Source: Rhynchopus sp. YZ270_cl-10
Taxonomy: Eukaryota > Euglenozoa > Diplonemea > Diplonemida > Diplonemidae
Reading direction: 5' to 3'
Assembly: GCA_964035575.1 (NCBI GenBank)
Contig: OZ037886.1
Location: forward strand, 62,001-126,000
Length of the DNA: 64,000 nt
This document shows positions 1-10,740 of this stretch, one piece after another (the stretch's first letter is position 1; each line of letters opens with the position of its first letter). The position numbers and the translations under genes are program-made. Under the pieces are notes generated by a model. The model saw only the letters and a list, made by a program, of their open reading frames with translations. It was not told where the DNA came from and did not search any database.

Positions 1-389
1 CGTGAGAGGGGTGCGGATGTGGCGGTGTGGTGGGTCGTGAGGGGGAGGTCGCAGACGACATGCATGCCAGCCTCGCGTGCAGTGGCGATGCAGGCACGCA
101 ACTCCTCCTCACTGCCCCAGCGTGTCGCCACGCAGCCGTTCTGCGGCAGGCCCCCCACGTCGTAGCTGTCGTGCGCATCGTACCCATAGCTCGCTGCACC
201 TGACGCACCCTTCCCCAGCGGCGGCAACGACAATACACGAACACCGCACGCAGCAAGCTCGGGGATTTGCGCCGTGAGCCGCACCCACAGCCCAGGCGGT
301 TCATCCTCGTAGAACGTCTCATAGAGAACATCAAAGGCGCGTGGGACAGGCTCCTCCAAGGCTGCGGTGATAAGCCGGAAGCACGTCAT
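1..389 (-). CDS. GH13 alpha-amylase-like glycoside hydrolase, 5' part only
   Basis: Reading the minus strand from an ATG at 389 gives 129 codons open to the window edge, so the 3' part is missing. Residues about 36-75 show the start of a GH13 (beta/alpha)8 barrel: a GLWVRLTAQIPEL helix, then GVRVLSLPP, followed by a YGYDAHDSYDVGGL segment like the family's GYDxxDxYDLG, then TRWGSEEELRACIATA and GMHVVCDLPL at the first conserved region. In cytoplasmic alpha-amylases this region usually ends in an Asn-His pair; here it reads LTTHH, so the catalytic competence cannot be judged from this piece. No signal peptide is visible. The enzyme would hydrolyse alpha-glucans. The family call is from motif order; subfamily is uncertain. 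It is the most downstream gene of the minus-strand cluster in this window. Confidence 0.72.
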   Translation of the reverse strand, partial: MTCFRLITAALEEPVPRAFDVLYETFYEDEPPGLWVRLTAQIPELAACGVRVLSLPPLGKGASGAASYGYDAHDSYDVGGLPQNGCVATRWGSEEELRACIATAREAGMHVVCDLPLTTHHTATSAPLS

Positions 390-572
390 TTCAATATCAA
401 CTGTGTTGCATAGTATGTGTAAATGGTTGCTGGAAAAATTGATGGAATTTTAAAGGGAGGCTCGGTGTGTCAAGGAAAGTGAATGTTGACCCTATTTTTC
501 TAACATTTTTTTTGAAACTCTATACATTGTTCACCACAACTAAGCTATGGCGAACGCTGACTACCGGGTAGC

Positions 573-591
573 CCCCCCCCCCCCCCCCCCT
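573..591. repeat. homopolymer C tract
   Basis: A run of about 18 C lies just downstream (minus strand) of the ankyrin gene stop. The 390-612 spacer holds this tract, T-runs and nothing coding. Confidence 0.9.
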
Positions 592-612
592 ATCCCCTTT
601 CCTTCATTTGTT

Positions 613-1803
613 TCATGACACCGCCTCGTAGAAGGGGTCGTAGAAGAGCTGTGTGAAGATGTACAATAATGTGCTGTCGTGGCTGTAGCGCTCTGTGAGC
701 ACGCCAGCCCAGAGGAAGAAGAGTGCGAAGGCGCAGGTGGCGATGGTGCGGGCGCTGTGGAGGGCTTGTTGGTACCAGCCCTTGGGGGGTGGTGTGGCTG
801 CGGGTGGGGAGGGACGTCCGAAGCGACGTCGGGGTGACGCTGTACTGTCGTCACCTCCCGCACTGCGGTGCACTTCGCTGTGTACTATCCGTAGGGTCGG
901 CTGCCACTCAGACACTACTGCAGCAGGAAGGCCCACACTTAACAACGTCGTTGCCTCTGCCCCAAGCAGCTCTGCAAACGTCAACCCACACGGCACGTCA
1001 CCATGATGCGATTCAGCAAAGGGCAGCACCCCACCCCTCAGCAGTGCCGCCCTGTGCGTGTGGACCGTCGTAAAGAAGTGTTGCCACTGCGGCGCGACGA
1101 AGTCCAGCGCCTTAATGCCTTGCAGAGAGACGGCCTCGAGGTCGCACCCCGCAAGGGTCAGGAGGTACGCCGTCTCGTAGTGCTCGGGTTTGAGGGGGAC
1201 GCGGCCGCGGAGGAGCTTTTGGGATTTTGTGTCGAGCGCGTAGTGGAGTGCGGTGCTGCCGTTGCTGTCGGTGAGGTGCACCTTTGCTGAGGCGCCTAGG
1301 AGGAGACGCACGGCACGCACCATGGTCATGCCTGCGGCCATCATGAGCGGGCTGCGGCCGTCGTGTGCTTGGCAGTCGGGTTCTGCGTCGTGCTCGAGAA
1401 GAATGCGAAGCGATTCGTAGCGTCCAGCAAAGGAGGCGCAGTGCAGTGGTGTCCATCCGTGGCTGCTTCGCGCAAAGAGCGTGCCACCACCACGGCGAAG
1501 AAGCGTCAGCAGGCAGTCCGTGCGTCCAGGCAGCATTGCTGCGAGATGTGTTGCCGTGTAGCCCTCAAGCTGGTCGCGTCCAATGCCTTTGCGTGAGAGC
1601 AGCAGAACGTCAACCTCCGCATCCAAGAGCACGTCAAGCAGCTCAGGCCAGCCGTGCTTCACGACCAGGTGCACCGCAGCCAGCCCGTTCGCATTAAAGC
1701 TGTCCACATCAACCGTCGGCAGCACCCCCTTCAGCCGCCCAACACTCCCATCCGTGCATGCGTCCCATAATGTCTGCTCGGAAGAACCCCGCCACACCAC
1801 CAT
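613..1803 (-). CDS. ankyrin-repeat protein with C-terminal membrane segment
   Basis: The product is 396 aa. Four to five ankyrin repeats occupy residues about 35-195; typical TPLHCASFAGR, RSPLMMAAG and STALHYAL cores are visible. A hydrophobic segment near residues 353-370 (TCAFALFFLWAGVL) is followed by a short tail rich in aromatic residues, suggesting a tail-anchored or single-pass protein with the repeats in the cytosol. Ankyrin repeats bind partner proteins; no specific function is recognisable. I chose the ATG at 1803 because the reading frame upstream of it has no conserved character and a strong predicted splice-leader acceptor AG lies at 1853-1854, giving a 49-nt 5' UTR. No intron is apparent. 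Confidence 0.85.
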   Translation of the reverse strand: MVVWRGSSEQTLWDACTDGSVGRLKGVLPTVDVDSFNANGLAAVHLVVKHGWPELLDVLLDAEVDVLLLSRKGIGRDQLEGYTATHLAAMLPGRTDCLLTLLRRGGGTLFARSSHGWTPLHCASFAGRYESLRILLEHDAEPDCQAHDGRSPLMMAAGMTMVRAVRLLLGASAKVHLTDSNGSTALHYALDTKSQKLLRGRVPLKPEHYETAYLLTLAGCDLEAVSLQGIKALDFVAPQWQHFFTTVHTHRAALLRGGVLPFAESHHGDVPCGLTFAELLGAEATTLLSVGLPAAVVSEWQPTLRIVHSEVHRSAGGDDSTASPRRRFGRPSPPAATPPPKGWYQQALHSARTIATCAFALFFLWAGVLTERYSHDSTLLYIFTQLFYDPFYEAVS

Positions 1804-1852
1804 GTCTGATATGGGGGTAAAGGGAAGGGAGGCTAAGGGTGCTGAGGTGAGC

Positions 1853-1872
1853 CTAAAAGCGTCAAAAAAAGG
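1853..1872 (-). other. predicted trans-splice acceptor of the ankyrin gene
   Basis: On the minus strand a CCCC plus T7 pyrimidine tract followed by GACGCTTTTAG ends in AG at 1854-1853, 49 nt before the ATG. Expected site of spliced-leader addition in Euglenozoa; inferred, not proven. Confidence 0.5.
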
Positions 1873-2092
1873 GGTGTGTGTACTAATGTATTGGGTTTTG
1901 CTCTTCCCAAGCAAAAATCTTTTTTTAGGTGGTTTTTTTCGGAGTGCTTTTTGTGGTGGGACAGCTCCCCCTCCTGCATCAACATGGAGGAGGTGCACGC
2001 ACCACTTTAGAATACTCCTTTCCCCCGCAACGTTAACAGCAGGTTGACTCACTGGCAAGCCTGCGACACCCCACACCCGCCACACCACCCTA

Positions 2093-3085
2093 TTAGCTAC
2101 CACCTGCTCTGTAACCACCACCCATCCCTGCGGTCAGGGAACGGGTCGCAGCAAGCTCAGTGGGGATCTTTGCACCGACGTGCTCTTCTTTGGATGCAAA
2201 GACAGTCTCAGTTTCCTTGATCCGTTCCTGAGAGACCGAACGCAATTGGACGTTGTCGTGCAGCTCGTACTGACGGTGCATGCGCTTGATGGCAAGGGCC
2301 ATGGGACTGTTCGGCATCGAAGCAACGTCCTGCATGTACTCAGGGTAGTATGTGCGTGTAGTGTAGTTCAGCCCCAGAATGCTCCCGAGGAATGTGGTGA
2401 GGGCCAACTGCCTGCGCACCTTGGAAGTGTTCTCGACCCATACTGAGGTGTGCATCACGTCGTCGTTCTCCAGGTATTTCCGCCCCTTCGCCTTTAACAC
2501 CTTCAACCGTGTTCTCCGCAGGTTTCTTATGTAGAGATACCCCCCAGCAAACCCGCCCAACGCACCGATCCCAATGCAGGCTGCCGCCTTCGGGTATAAC
2601 ACCCACGCTGCTCGCTCTTCCCACTGTGTATGGTGTGGTGTGTGGGTGGTGGTTGATGCCTAGCGAGGGTAATTCTTGCGCAGAATATGGCCCTTTTGTG
2701 GTGTGGGTGTGTGGTGAAACATAACATACCGCAATTTCAGCAGGAGACCTGTTTTGAAACACCTTCTGGTACTCAGCCTCCGAAATAGGTCCGTATTTTT
2801 GTTCGAATAACTGTGGTGAAAAGCATGGAAAAGGTGAAAAAGAGCGCGATCGGGGGGAAGAGTGTGTGGTAGGGGAGACATACCCGCCCTTCTTCAGAAG
2901 CTTTCTCTACAGCAACCTGTATCCTGTCGGGGTCCTGAAGCTTTTCAATTTCGGTTGCTTGCTGTGTAATTTTGAGTTTATTTTTGTGTTCGGAATATGC
3001 CAAACACTAGGTTGTGAACGGGATAGCATACGTGGGTTATTTCAATAGCCCTCTCCCGGCCAAGAAAGAAGTCAAGCGTCGACAT
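2093..3085 (-). CDS. two-TM protein of unknown function, four exons
   Basis: Spliced model: exons 3085-3032, 2961-2884, 2810-2730 and 2623-2093, giving 247 aa. Introns are 70, 73 and 106 nt, start GTATGC or GTATGT, end CAG, and all sit in phase 0. The N-terminus reads MSTLDFFLGRERAIEIT; residues about 82-103 (ACIGIGALGGFAGGYLYI) and 140-155 (LALTTFLGSILGLNY) look like membrane segments, followed by a basic, polar C-terminal half. No family recognised; the pattern fits a small mitochondrial or other organelle membrane protein, but no targeting signal is clear. A predicted splice-leader acceptor lies at 3112-3113. The first three exons are only 54-81 nt, so a simple ORF search would miss them; each junction keeps the frame exactly. 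Confidence 0.75.
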
Positions 3086-3111
3086 TGTGAACTCCTTTCC
3101 CTTCTTTCTTT

Positions 3112-3145
3112 CTGGATATGATGGGGTGAAGGGGAGGGGGGGTTA
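3112..3145 (-). other. predicted trans-splice acceptor of the four-exon gene
   Basis: A C-rich pyrimidine tract (minus strand, 3143-3118) runs into ATATCCAG with the AG at 3113-3112, 26 nt before the ATG at 3085. Confidence 0.5.
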
Positions 3146-3964
3146 CTAGAGCTTTTTGAGTACGCGACGACATATAGCAGCAGTGAAACGAAGGAAACGT
3201 TTGTGAGAACCTAAGCTTCTCGTGTTTCGTCACCTTGATCGCAATCGGTATCGCGCAGCAACTAGTACTGTCGTAGTGTGGGAATCTGTGAAGAAAAAGA
3301 GCATGTGTTCAGTCCTGAACAAAAAGAATGTGCATCAGAGGTAACTCCATAGTCCGAATTGTTGCCCTCACCGAGGCTGACGCCACTCAAGCAAACTGTA
3401 AAAGGTTATCATCATCTGCATGGATAAGCAAAGCGGAGAAGGAAGGAAGTGTTGTTTCAGCAGGTAAATTAAGGTAGTCTAACGTGTTTTGCGTCACCCA
3501 AAGGAAGATCAGACAAATGCCTCGTTGTGTTTCATCATGCACATAATGTGGTTGTTGCTCCGTAAATGACAAAAAAAAAGGGTGCTGGGGAGGATGTCCA
3601 TTGCGCATATATCTCTAATTGTTTCTCTTGTTGTTGTTTTTGTTTCATTTTACTTGGTTTATTTGTCTGCAGAATGTGTACTCAAAATGAGACATCTGTT
3701 CTGCAAACGGTTCGCGCTCCCTCAGCAGAAGCATCACAGGGAACGCAACTCTGCTGTACATGGCAAGTCAAATGAAGCAAACACGACACAACACACACGC
3801 ACGGCCGGCCCTTCAAGAGAGCCTCATCCTGTGCAGGTGCGCCATGTTGTGGTGCTGCAAAAGACTGTTGCCTTGCACTGCAAAGAAAACACACACTCCA
3901 GAATACAAATTAAGTTAAACTAAACTAATACACGTCCGTCAAACTAAAAGGGAAAAGAAAAGTT

Positions 3965-4003
3965 TGCAAGATGAACCTCAGCCTCATGCTTAGCCACCTT
4001 GCA
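3965..4003 (-). repeat. type-A hairpin element
   Basis: Outer arms TGCAAG and CTTGCA pair perfectly; the loop holds CCTCATG. Preceded on the plus strand by AAAAGTT. See the finding on covarying hairpins. Confidence 0.75.
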
Positions 4004-4119
4004 AAGTTGAAAACGTGAAAGATGATGTCACACATCTTTCGAAAGCATTCTTCCATCAGCATTTTTTTTTCTCTAAAACACATCACCCTGCATTATGCTA
4101 CAGTACAGTTGCCGTATTC

Positions 4120-4398
4120 TTACTTCCCAGGGAACTGCGCGTTCTTCTGCTGCTCAAGCAACTCCTGGAACTTCTGCTTGAAGTGCGCGGAGTGGTCACG
4201 CATCTTCTTGTTGAACTTGTCGGTGTGCTCCTTGATCATCTTCTCGAACTTGTCGTAGTGCTCCTTCATCTCGGGGGAGAGCGTGCTCTCGTCGGGCTTG
4301 TCCGCGAAGAACTTCTTGTTCTGCTCCTCCATCTTCTTGCCGAACTCACCGTCAAGACGGTCGAGCTTGTCAGAGAACTCCTGGTAGGTAGTGCACAT
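4120..4398 (-). CDS. KMP-11: kinetoplastid membrane protein 11 (KMP-11)
   Basis: The product is 92 aa, the length of the kinetoplastid protein. It starts MCTTYQEFSDKLDRLDGEF and carries the family's signature blocks KFFADKPDESTLSPEM, HYDKF and KMIKEHTDKFNKKM, ending QQKNAQFPGK. KMP-11 is a helical, membrane- and cytoskeleton-associated protein of Euglenozoa, found at the cell surface, flagellum and flagellar pocket and implicated in cytokinesis. The ATG at 4398 aligns with the usual MATTYEEF start; an in-frame ATG 51 nt upstream would add a Pro/Thr-rich extension with no counterpart. A CA-rich tract ending in AG at 4421-4422 gives a 22-nt 5' UTR. This gene is the strongest single taxonomic marker in the window. 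Confidence 0.97.
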   Translation of the reverse strand: MCTTYQEFSDKLDRLDGEFGKKMEEQNKKFFADKPDESTLSPEMKEHYDKFEKMIKEHTDKFNKKMRDHSAHFKQKFQELLEQQKNAQFPGK

Positions 4399-4420
4399 TG
4401 TGGCGGTGTTGTGTGTGTCT

Positions 4421-4440
4421 CTGTGGGGTGTGGTGTTGGG
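4421..4440 (-). other. predicted trans-splice acceptor of KMP-11
   Basis: CCAACACCACACCCCACAG on the minus strand, AG at 4422-4421, 22 nt before the ATG at 4398. Confidence 0.5.
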
Positions 4441-5649
4441 TGGGTACATAACGACAGTCCTTAGTCAGTCTCGGAAGTCTCCGAGATACGCGAGGCAAAA
4501 GAGGGAGATGACCGAACACCCTGACACGTTCTCACCCTTCTGCTCATGAATAGGTTTAGCCAACAATTGTGTGCATGTAGAAAAAAAATTACGTATCTGA
4601 CAACCATTATTTTAAGTTATAATATCCTTGCCGCCTGCGGCTTGTGCAACATCTCACATTCTTTTTCGTTTTTTTATTTTTGCTTTTTTTATACACTTTT
4701 TCCCTCCAGTGCAAAGCTTTGCTCATGAGAATACGAGAGGAGACCCTCCCTCTCAAGGTATCTTTCTCACTGCACCGGAACAACACATTGTGTCCAAACT
4801 AACGTCCAACGTGAAAGTACCCAAACCACAATGTACCCTTCTGTTGAGACGTCGATTGGTGTGTTTTATTTGACTCTGAATTTCTGGTTTTGCTGTGTCG
4901 ACAATCGTTTTAAGTACCCACCTTGGTGGGATATCTACTCAATGCTGGCCGAAGCCTAACTACACAAAAAGGGTATTACGCCCACCCAGAGTGTGCTCCA
5001 CTGTCTTTTTAAAAAATAAAAGTATACACATTGGAGAGAGAGTTGTATGGCGCCCTGCCACACGATGTCTCCCAAGTACTGCACCCAGTAGCCCCCGTTG
5101 CGCTTGCTTCCTTCAGTTAGTGTGGAAGCAAGGTAAGGGTCGCGCAGGAGAGCCAAGGGCAATGGGTTGGGTATCCCAAAGGGGGGGAAAAGGGTGGGGG
5201 GCAGTAACAGAAATATTGTATGCGTGAGCTTGCATAAACCAAGGCTGGGGGTTTTGTCATAAAACAGAGGTGTGTGTGTGAGAGAGAGAGAGAGAGATTA
5301 TTTTTTTTTTGAAAAATTGGTTGGATTCAGGCTATTATATACGATTTTTTTCCTTACCAAAAGTGCAAAAAAAGTGAGGTTGCTATTCCTGAGGGGTCTG
5401 GAGGCACGGAGGGGCTTTTTTGGAAGAAGTGGACTTAAGTTTGAAGTATCATCGTTGTCCAGGGAGGGTTCCCGGCTACCGGCTAGTTTCCTAGGGGGCC
5501 TCATGGCTTCACTGGCTAGGGCTCCAGCAGGTCCCTCCACACATGCACTGTGCCTGACTTTCCCAGCACCTTTCACCCCTTCAGGAGGAGTGCCACAAAG
5601 GGCACCCGGATGCAATTTTTCACGTCCATATGAGGACGTGACTCTATTT

Positions 5650-5822
5650 TTTTTTGCGGAGCAAAAAATAATAACATAAAATGGCGCCGCAGGCGGAAAA
5701 AAATTGGGGTACGGTGTAAAAATCTAGCCTTTTACACCACAGAGTCACTCAACGAACCCTTTTTTGCGGAGCAAAAAAGGAAAAATGGCGCCGCAGGCAA
5801 AAAAATTTTGGGTACAGCCTGT
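5650..5822. repeat. two-unit tandem repeat
   Basis: Two units (about 5650-5713 and 5761-5822) share GCGGAGCAAAAAA, then ATGGCGCCGCAGGC, then an A-run and GGGTAC. Between them GGTGTAAAA and TTTTACACC form a small inverted repeat. The GCGCCGCAGGC core recurs inside the MITEs at 10.7-12.6 kb. Confidence 0.7.
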
Positions 5823-6584
5823 ACGGTACGGGATTCATGGTGCGGTCAGCAGCCCAGTTCCCCAAAAAATGCAAAAAACTTTTTCTCCAAATCTGCAAAT
5901 TTTTTTTTTTTTTTTCAAAACTGAGGTTTGGCCTCAGTTCTACTATGGTGTATAAATCTCTGGTTGGATTGGAGTGTCTCTTGGGTTGGGCCAACATTGC
6001 GCAATCTCCACTTTCCACACAAAAAGTCTTTCTTTTTTTGTCAATCTATTTAAAACGTAGTGCGGAAGTGCATCAGCAGTGGGGATGTGGTCTCTCAACC
6101 TTTCGTTATTGGTTTTTTTTTTTTTTTTTTGTGTTCGCTTTTTTTTTGCAGGGGTTTGCAAAGTGTGAAGAAGCAGTGTGTTTTTTTTCCAGGTTGATCT
6201 TCAATCCTAATCTCACATCAGAAATTGAAGAAGAAAAAAAAAAGTATATTAAAACATTGAGAGAAAGCTAAGAAACCATCGCAAAAAACACAACAGGAAG
6301 TCGCAAAAAAAAAATTTTCGTCCCACGATTCGAGGGCTCCTAGGATTTCGGTTCTTCCATCTAGGGGGGATGCAAAAAAAATGAAAAAATCTTTTTTCCC
6401 TCCCCCCCACACACCTCCCTAGAAACAACCCTGAAGATGCATGTACCTGTGTACACATCTAATATAAGAGGGGGTTGGGGGTTGGGGGAAATTGGAACAG
6501 AGTGTCTATTGCTCGCTCTTCAAGAAGAGGACCTCCCATATTCACATATTTGCTCGATGTACGATATCGAGAAAAGAGAAAAAT

Positions 6585-6630
6585 ACATAAGTTGGCAGTG
6601 CAAAACGCCTCTACCGGACGCAGGCACTGA
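6585..6630 (-). repeat. type-D hairpin element
   Basis: Plus-strand ATAAGTTGGCAGTGC, then AAAACGCCTCT, then GGACGCAGGCACTGA; GTGC and GCAC arms pair. Same orientation as the genes. Confidence 0.65.
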
Positions 6631-6647
6631 AAAAAAAAAGCCTCTTC

Positions 6648-8070
6648 TCACACAAAGAAAATCAGCATGCTTTCGACAAAGCTCAGTGGCCACGTAAGGA
6701 TGCTCAGTGGGAACGGGATGGCGAACCTGTATTTTGTTGTTGGTGGTGTGACTCACATTTCTCGTCGAGATCTTTTTACAACTGTGTAATAGCAAAAAAT
6801 ACACATAATACACATACCCCCAGTGGAGCTGGAAATACATCCCAAGCAGTGCCAGCGCATAGCCGCCAAGGTTGTCGATCGTTGCGTCGTGGGTTGTGGT
6901 CGGGATGATCTGCTTGCCTCGGAGGTACGCTGCTGCGTTCGACACACACATCTGCCCACCACGCAACGAGCTCTGCACAGCCGCCAGCACACGCTGTGCA
7001 TAGAACGCAATGCTCACACCAAGGAAGCGGCAGCCCCACTCCGTCGCCGGCGCTACCCACTTCTTAAAGTCCTGCTCCACAAGCCTCTCCACACTCGGAC
7101 TCACAAACCGCAGTACTGGGTTCTTTATCGTCTCACCGATCGCCGCACCCAACGTAATCGTCCTTGCAAACTGCAGACGCAACGTCGTGAACATCGCCAA
7201 CACCGCTGTGTAGATCCCCGACACACTAGAGGTCAAACGGTCTGGGTCGCGCACTGAACGGAGCGCAGCGAAGAGCGTGTCTTTGCCGTTCATTGCGTTG
7301 CCTGGGTTCTGCCTTTTGTGCTGTCTCTGTGTGATCTTGAACCTCTGATAGTCGCGGTATATGGTCCGTATGTGCCGCATCGTGCGGCTCCCACCACACA
7401 GCCGAAACGCCTCTGCTGCCGCTATTGTTGTCACAAAGGCACCGCCAAAGAAGCACAGCAGCAACCCCAGGATGGCAGAAATCACCTCAAATGGGCACTG
7501 ATTGTACAAACGCTTCGCATGCACCCAGCCCTCATGAACGTGGGGGTACAGCAGCTCCACCCCCTCCCCCATCTTCTTCGCAACAGGCGCAAGGTGTATG
7601 AGCGCCTCCTCGACCATAGGGTAGCGTTCGGTTACCTTCTTGACCATGACCTCTGTGAGGGTGGAGGCAAGGAGGTCGTCTTTGTCGTCTTCTTTGCCTT
7701 CGACGGTGGCTGGGGTGACGGGTGTTGTGGGTGTGGTGGGTGCAGCAGGGGCAGGGGCGGTGGTGGTGGTGGTCGCTTCAGGTTCGACAGTGCGGGTGGT
7801 AGGAGGTGCCGCTGCTGTCTGCTCTGTGTCCGGTGACGCAGGTGTGTCGCTGGAGTCGAATGAGTAGCTGACCAGAACACCGTCCTCCTCCTCGTCGTCG
7901 TTTGTGGTGTCGTTCGTGGCTGCAGTGGCAGCAGCAGAAGCCTCAACCTCGGCCTCTGCCTCAGCAGCCTCCCGCTGTGCACTTTCAACCTCTGCCATCA
8001 AACGCTCGCCCTCACCCTCACCCTCCATGTCTCTGTCGGCTGCACTGCGTTGGCGAAGATCCGAAGACAT
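6648..8070 (-). CDS. membrane protein with acidic N-terminus, unknown family
   Basis: Two exons, 8070-6818 and 6726-6648, joined over a 91-nt GTATGT...ATACAG intron, give 443 aa. Residues 1-130 are acidic and Ala/Thr/Pro-rich and probably disordered. From about residue 135 a folded region follows, with a hydrophobic segment around 195-220 (VISAILGLLLCFFGGAFVTTIAAAEAFRL), then a basic stretch (RDYQRFKITQRQHKRQ). The C-terminus forms hydrophobic stretches (YALALLGMYFQLHWG) that continue across the splice junction into GFAIPFPLSILTWPL and end FFV. The junction completing a hydrophobic segment supports the splice model. Several membrane spans are likely. I do not recognise a characterised family; the location could be any internal membrane. 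Confidence 0.75.
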
Positions 8071-8597
8071 ATCGAAAAAGAACCCCTCCCGCCTCTGTTG
8101 CGTGTTGTGCTTTTTTTGTGTTACATATTTGAGTAATCAGGGTCTGCCGTTACTGTTTAATGAGCCAAACTTGCACAATACCACCACCAACAGGATGAAA
8201 CAGCCAAGCAGGCCTCCTACCTATTGCAAGGATGCAACCTTTTGTCTCCTGCATAGCAAAACAGATGCCATCTATTTGCGGTTGCGAGACATAGCTACAC
8301 CGTTTCGTTGCTCCATATACCAAGGTACAGACAATCAGACAAAAAGCTTCTTGAATGACAACAAAAAAAATGTATGAAATATTGAAAACAATGAGGGGGG
8401 TGTTTATCTCGAGGCTTTCGTTTTTGAGGTCGCATTTTCTTTTTTTTTTTTATTTTTGTGCAAGATACCCCTACCTTGCGCGCTGTGTGTCTGATGCTAA
8501 ATCGTTTAAAAAAAAACAACTCTAAATAAAAAAAATCAACCCACAAAAGAAATGTTGGAAAAGACGAACAAGCTTGAACTTTAGTCACCTAATATTT

Positions 8598-8634
8598 GAC
8601 TTGAAATACAAAAGCCCTCATGGCAGTGCTCCTT
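8598..8634 (-). repeat. type-B hairpin element
   Basis: Plus-strand GACTTGAAATACAAAAG, loop CCCTCATG, then GCAGTGCTCCTT. Four to six bp can pair. Same orientation as the genes. Confidence 0.6.
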
Positions 8635-8770
8635 CAGAAAAAAAAAGGCCCCCACCCCCACCCCCCACCCCCGCATACACCCCACCGTAACTAGTTGCGT
8701 CGAAGTTCGAGAACCAGTACCGGTAGTTTGAGAGAATAAAAAAAAATAAAAATGGTCGTTGTCGATGCAA

Positions 8771-8820
8771 AACACCTCCGACTGACCCACGTACGATGAC
8801 CAGCCATCCGGATAAAAGCA
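8771..8820 (-). repeat. type-C dispersed repeat (about 48 nt)
   Basis: Plus-strand CACCTCCGACTGACCCACG, then TACGATGACCAGCCATCCGG, then ATAAAAGC. One of five close copies in the window, all the same way round. Confidence 0.75.
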
Positions 8821-10265
8821 AAAACAAAAATAGAAAAGAGACAGACAGGGAGACAGGCTTTCTAATATGAACCTAACGCCTCAGTAATTTAGTAAATGTC
8901 TTTTAAAAAAAAGAGAGAGAAGATCATGCTGCTGACCGGGCCACTGTGAACAGAGGAAACCTGAAGTGAGGTACACATGTTGTGTGTATTTTTTTTTTTT
9001 TTGAAAATTTGGTTGTATTTAGTGTAGCTACCCTAGCGCTCCACTATACTATGGTTTTTTTTCTTCTTTTTTTGTTCTGTGAAGTGAAAGACTGTCTGTA
9101 CGGCAGGCGAGACTCATCCAACAGAGTATCAAAAAAAAAAGTAGAGTTTAAACAAACAAAAGGTTTGGCGTGACATACAAAACCCTCTCGCGACTGTGCG
9201 CAGGCAACCAGACAGTACGACGTATCTGATAAACGCTCCACCCTTTTAGTCTGAACCGAAGCCTCTCATCCTCAGTCACCTAAAAAAAAAAGTGTTCAAT
9301 CCGAAAACTTTCAATTCATGAGAACAGAAAGCATTCGAGAGGGCGCCTTTTAAAAAAAAAAATGATGATTTCTTTTGTTGGACTAAAGGATTGTGCAGAG
9401 CCCCATTTTTTGAAACAATAAAATCCCAAAAACAAAACAAAAAAACAAAGGGGAGGAACATGAGAAAAGAACATTCGAAAAGAGTACGCGCCTCTCGTAC
9501 ACGCGCACCTTAAATATATAAAAAAAAATAGTGAGAGCGCGCGGGGTTTTATTTCCTGCACAAAAGAGAATAGGGGCGTGTATGTTCACCCTCCCAACAC
9601 TATTTTCGTAACGATTATTTTTTTTGAACGGGTGGAGGTAAGTCCCCTAGTATTGCGACAGCCTTCCCCTCACTAGACCTTCTTCTGTGGTTTCCTCCCC
9701 CCTGAGAGAGCGCACGGGAAGGGGTGTAAGGGATGTGCTGTGAGCCAAAATAAAATAGGGTCATAAAAGTGAAGTTTGGTTACATGCAGACATCTGGGAT
9801 GCAAAGTGTATGGAAAAAATAGGAGAGTTATGATGACGCAATGTAATACCAAAAGCTAGTGTGTCAAGACCACTGGTGGGTGTGGTCGTTATCACATTTT
9901 ATCAAAAGAAGAAGAAAAAAAAGACAAAGATGTGCCTTCAGAAAGAGGAAAGGGAATAAAAATTGACAGAAACCTCGTTTCAGCGGAATTGTGAAACAAA
10001 GGGCCTAAAAAAAAATAACAAAAAAGAGGAAAAAGTGGAAAAAGTGGAAAAGCAACAAAAGAGAGATAAACGCCACTGCAGACAAAAGAAAGACACACGT
10101 CTGCTTGGATCTCTCCCATACCTTTTTTTGAGTTTCTATTTTCTGTTCTTTTCAAAAACTTTGGTTGACGATACAACCTGGCACAAAAAAATGACATCTT
10201 TTTTTTATTTCTCCTTCCGTCTTCGTTCGGGATCGTGGGAAAACCCCGAACATCAACAAAAAAGA

Positions 10266-10315
10266 AGGTTTAAAGTGCAAACCGCCTTACCGCTGATCAG
10301 CGGATGCAAGCACAT
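10266..10315 (-). repeat. type-D hairpin element
   Basis: Plus-strand AAGGTTTAAAGTGCAAA, CGCCTTACC, then CGGATGCAAGCACATGG; GTGC pairs with GCAC, and CCGCTGATCAGCGG is a perfect inner palindrome. Confidence 0.6.
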
Positions 10316-10680
10316 GGCCAATCGATCGAAGGAGTACATCCCGCTGTTCGTCACATCTTTATTTATCGTTTAAACTTTTGGTCATATACGATACATTCCT
10401 CCTTCGAACCGTTTTTTTTTTAAAGTTGGTTTATTTTTTCGTTTTTTGGTTATATCTTTCAGACCACCACCTTCCCACACGTCTCAGGATGTACAAAAAA
10501 AAAAGACGAATATTGCGCTGATGGGAATTCAATGTGGAGGATGACAAAAAAAAAAAAACTCGTTGGTTTTAGAGAATGGGAGAGATTGATGAGAAGGGAA
10601 AAGAAAAAGAGAAAAACGTTTAAAAAAATACGGTCCTGAGCGTCTCGTGCTTTTGGTCACCTCAAAAGAAAAGTTGAAAT

Positions 10681-10713
10681 GATGAGTATGCGAGCTCACT
10701 GTGCATACACATC
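10681..10713 (-). repeat. type-E hairpin element
   Basis: GATG and CATC form an outer stem and GTATGC and GCATAC an inner six-bp stem around a loop containing CTCACTGT. Preceded by AAAAGTTG on the plus strand. Confidence 0.75.
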
Positions 10714-10740
10714 TAAAAAGTGGAGTTGATGGTGCAAACG

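Larger units (their letters stand above)
3086..4119. other. gene-free spacer
   Basis: AT-rich spacer without a supportable gene. It holds two type-A hairpins (about 3203-3236 and 3965-4003) and short A/T runs. Short ORFs on both strands lack any family motif and GC-rich codon use. Confidence 0.7.
4399..6647. other. gene-free spacer with tandem and dispersed repeats
   Basis: No supportable gene. Contents: a TCGACAATY/ACCTTGG repeat near 4908-4935, a GA microsatellite at 5278-5297, partial SINE-like repeats near 5310-5340 and 5958-6016, a two-unit tandem repeat at 5650-5822, long A/T tracts and a type-D hairpin at 6585-6630. Confidence 0.7.

Noticed and set aside
1804-2121. N-terminal extension of the ankyrin protein to 2121
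   Set aside because: The extra frame covers the predicted pyrimidine tract and acceptor and overlaps the next gene's stop region; it has no conserved features.
6648-6817. Unspliced C-terminus of the membrane protein reading through 6817
   Set aside because: A consensus GTATGT donor lies in the frame and splicing to 6726 gives a hydrophobic segment and a stop; the read-through is low-complexity.
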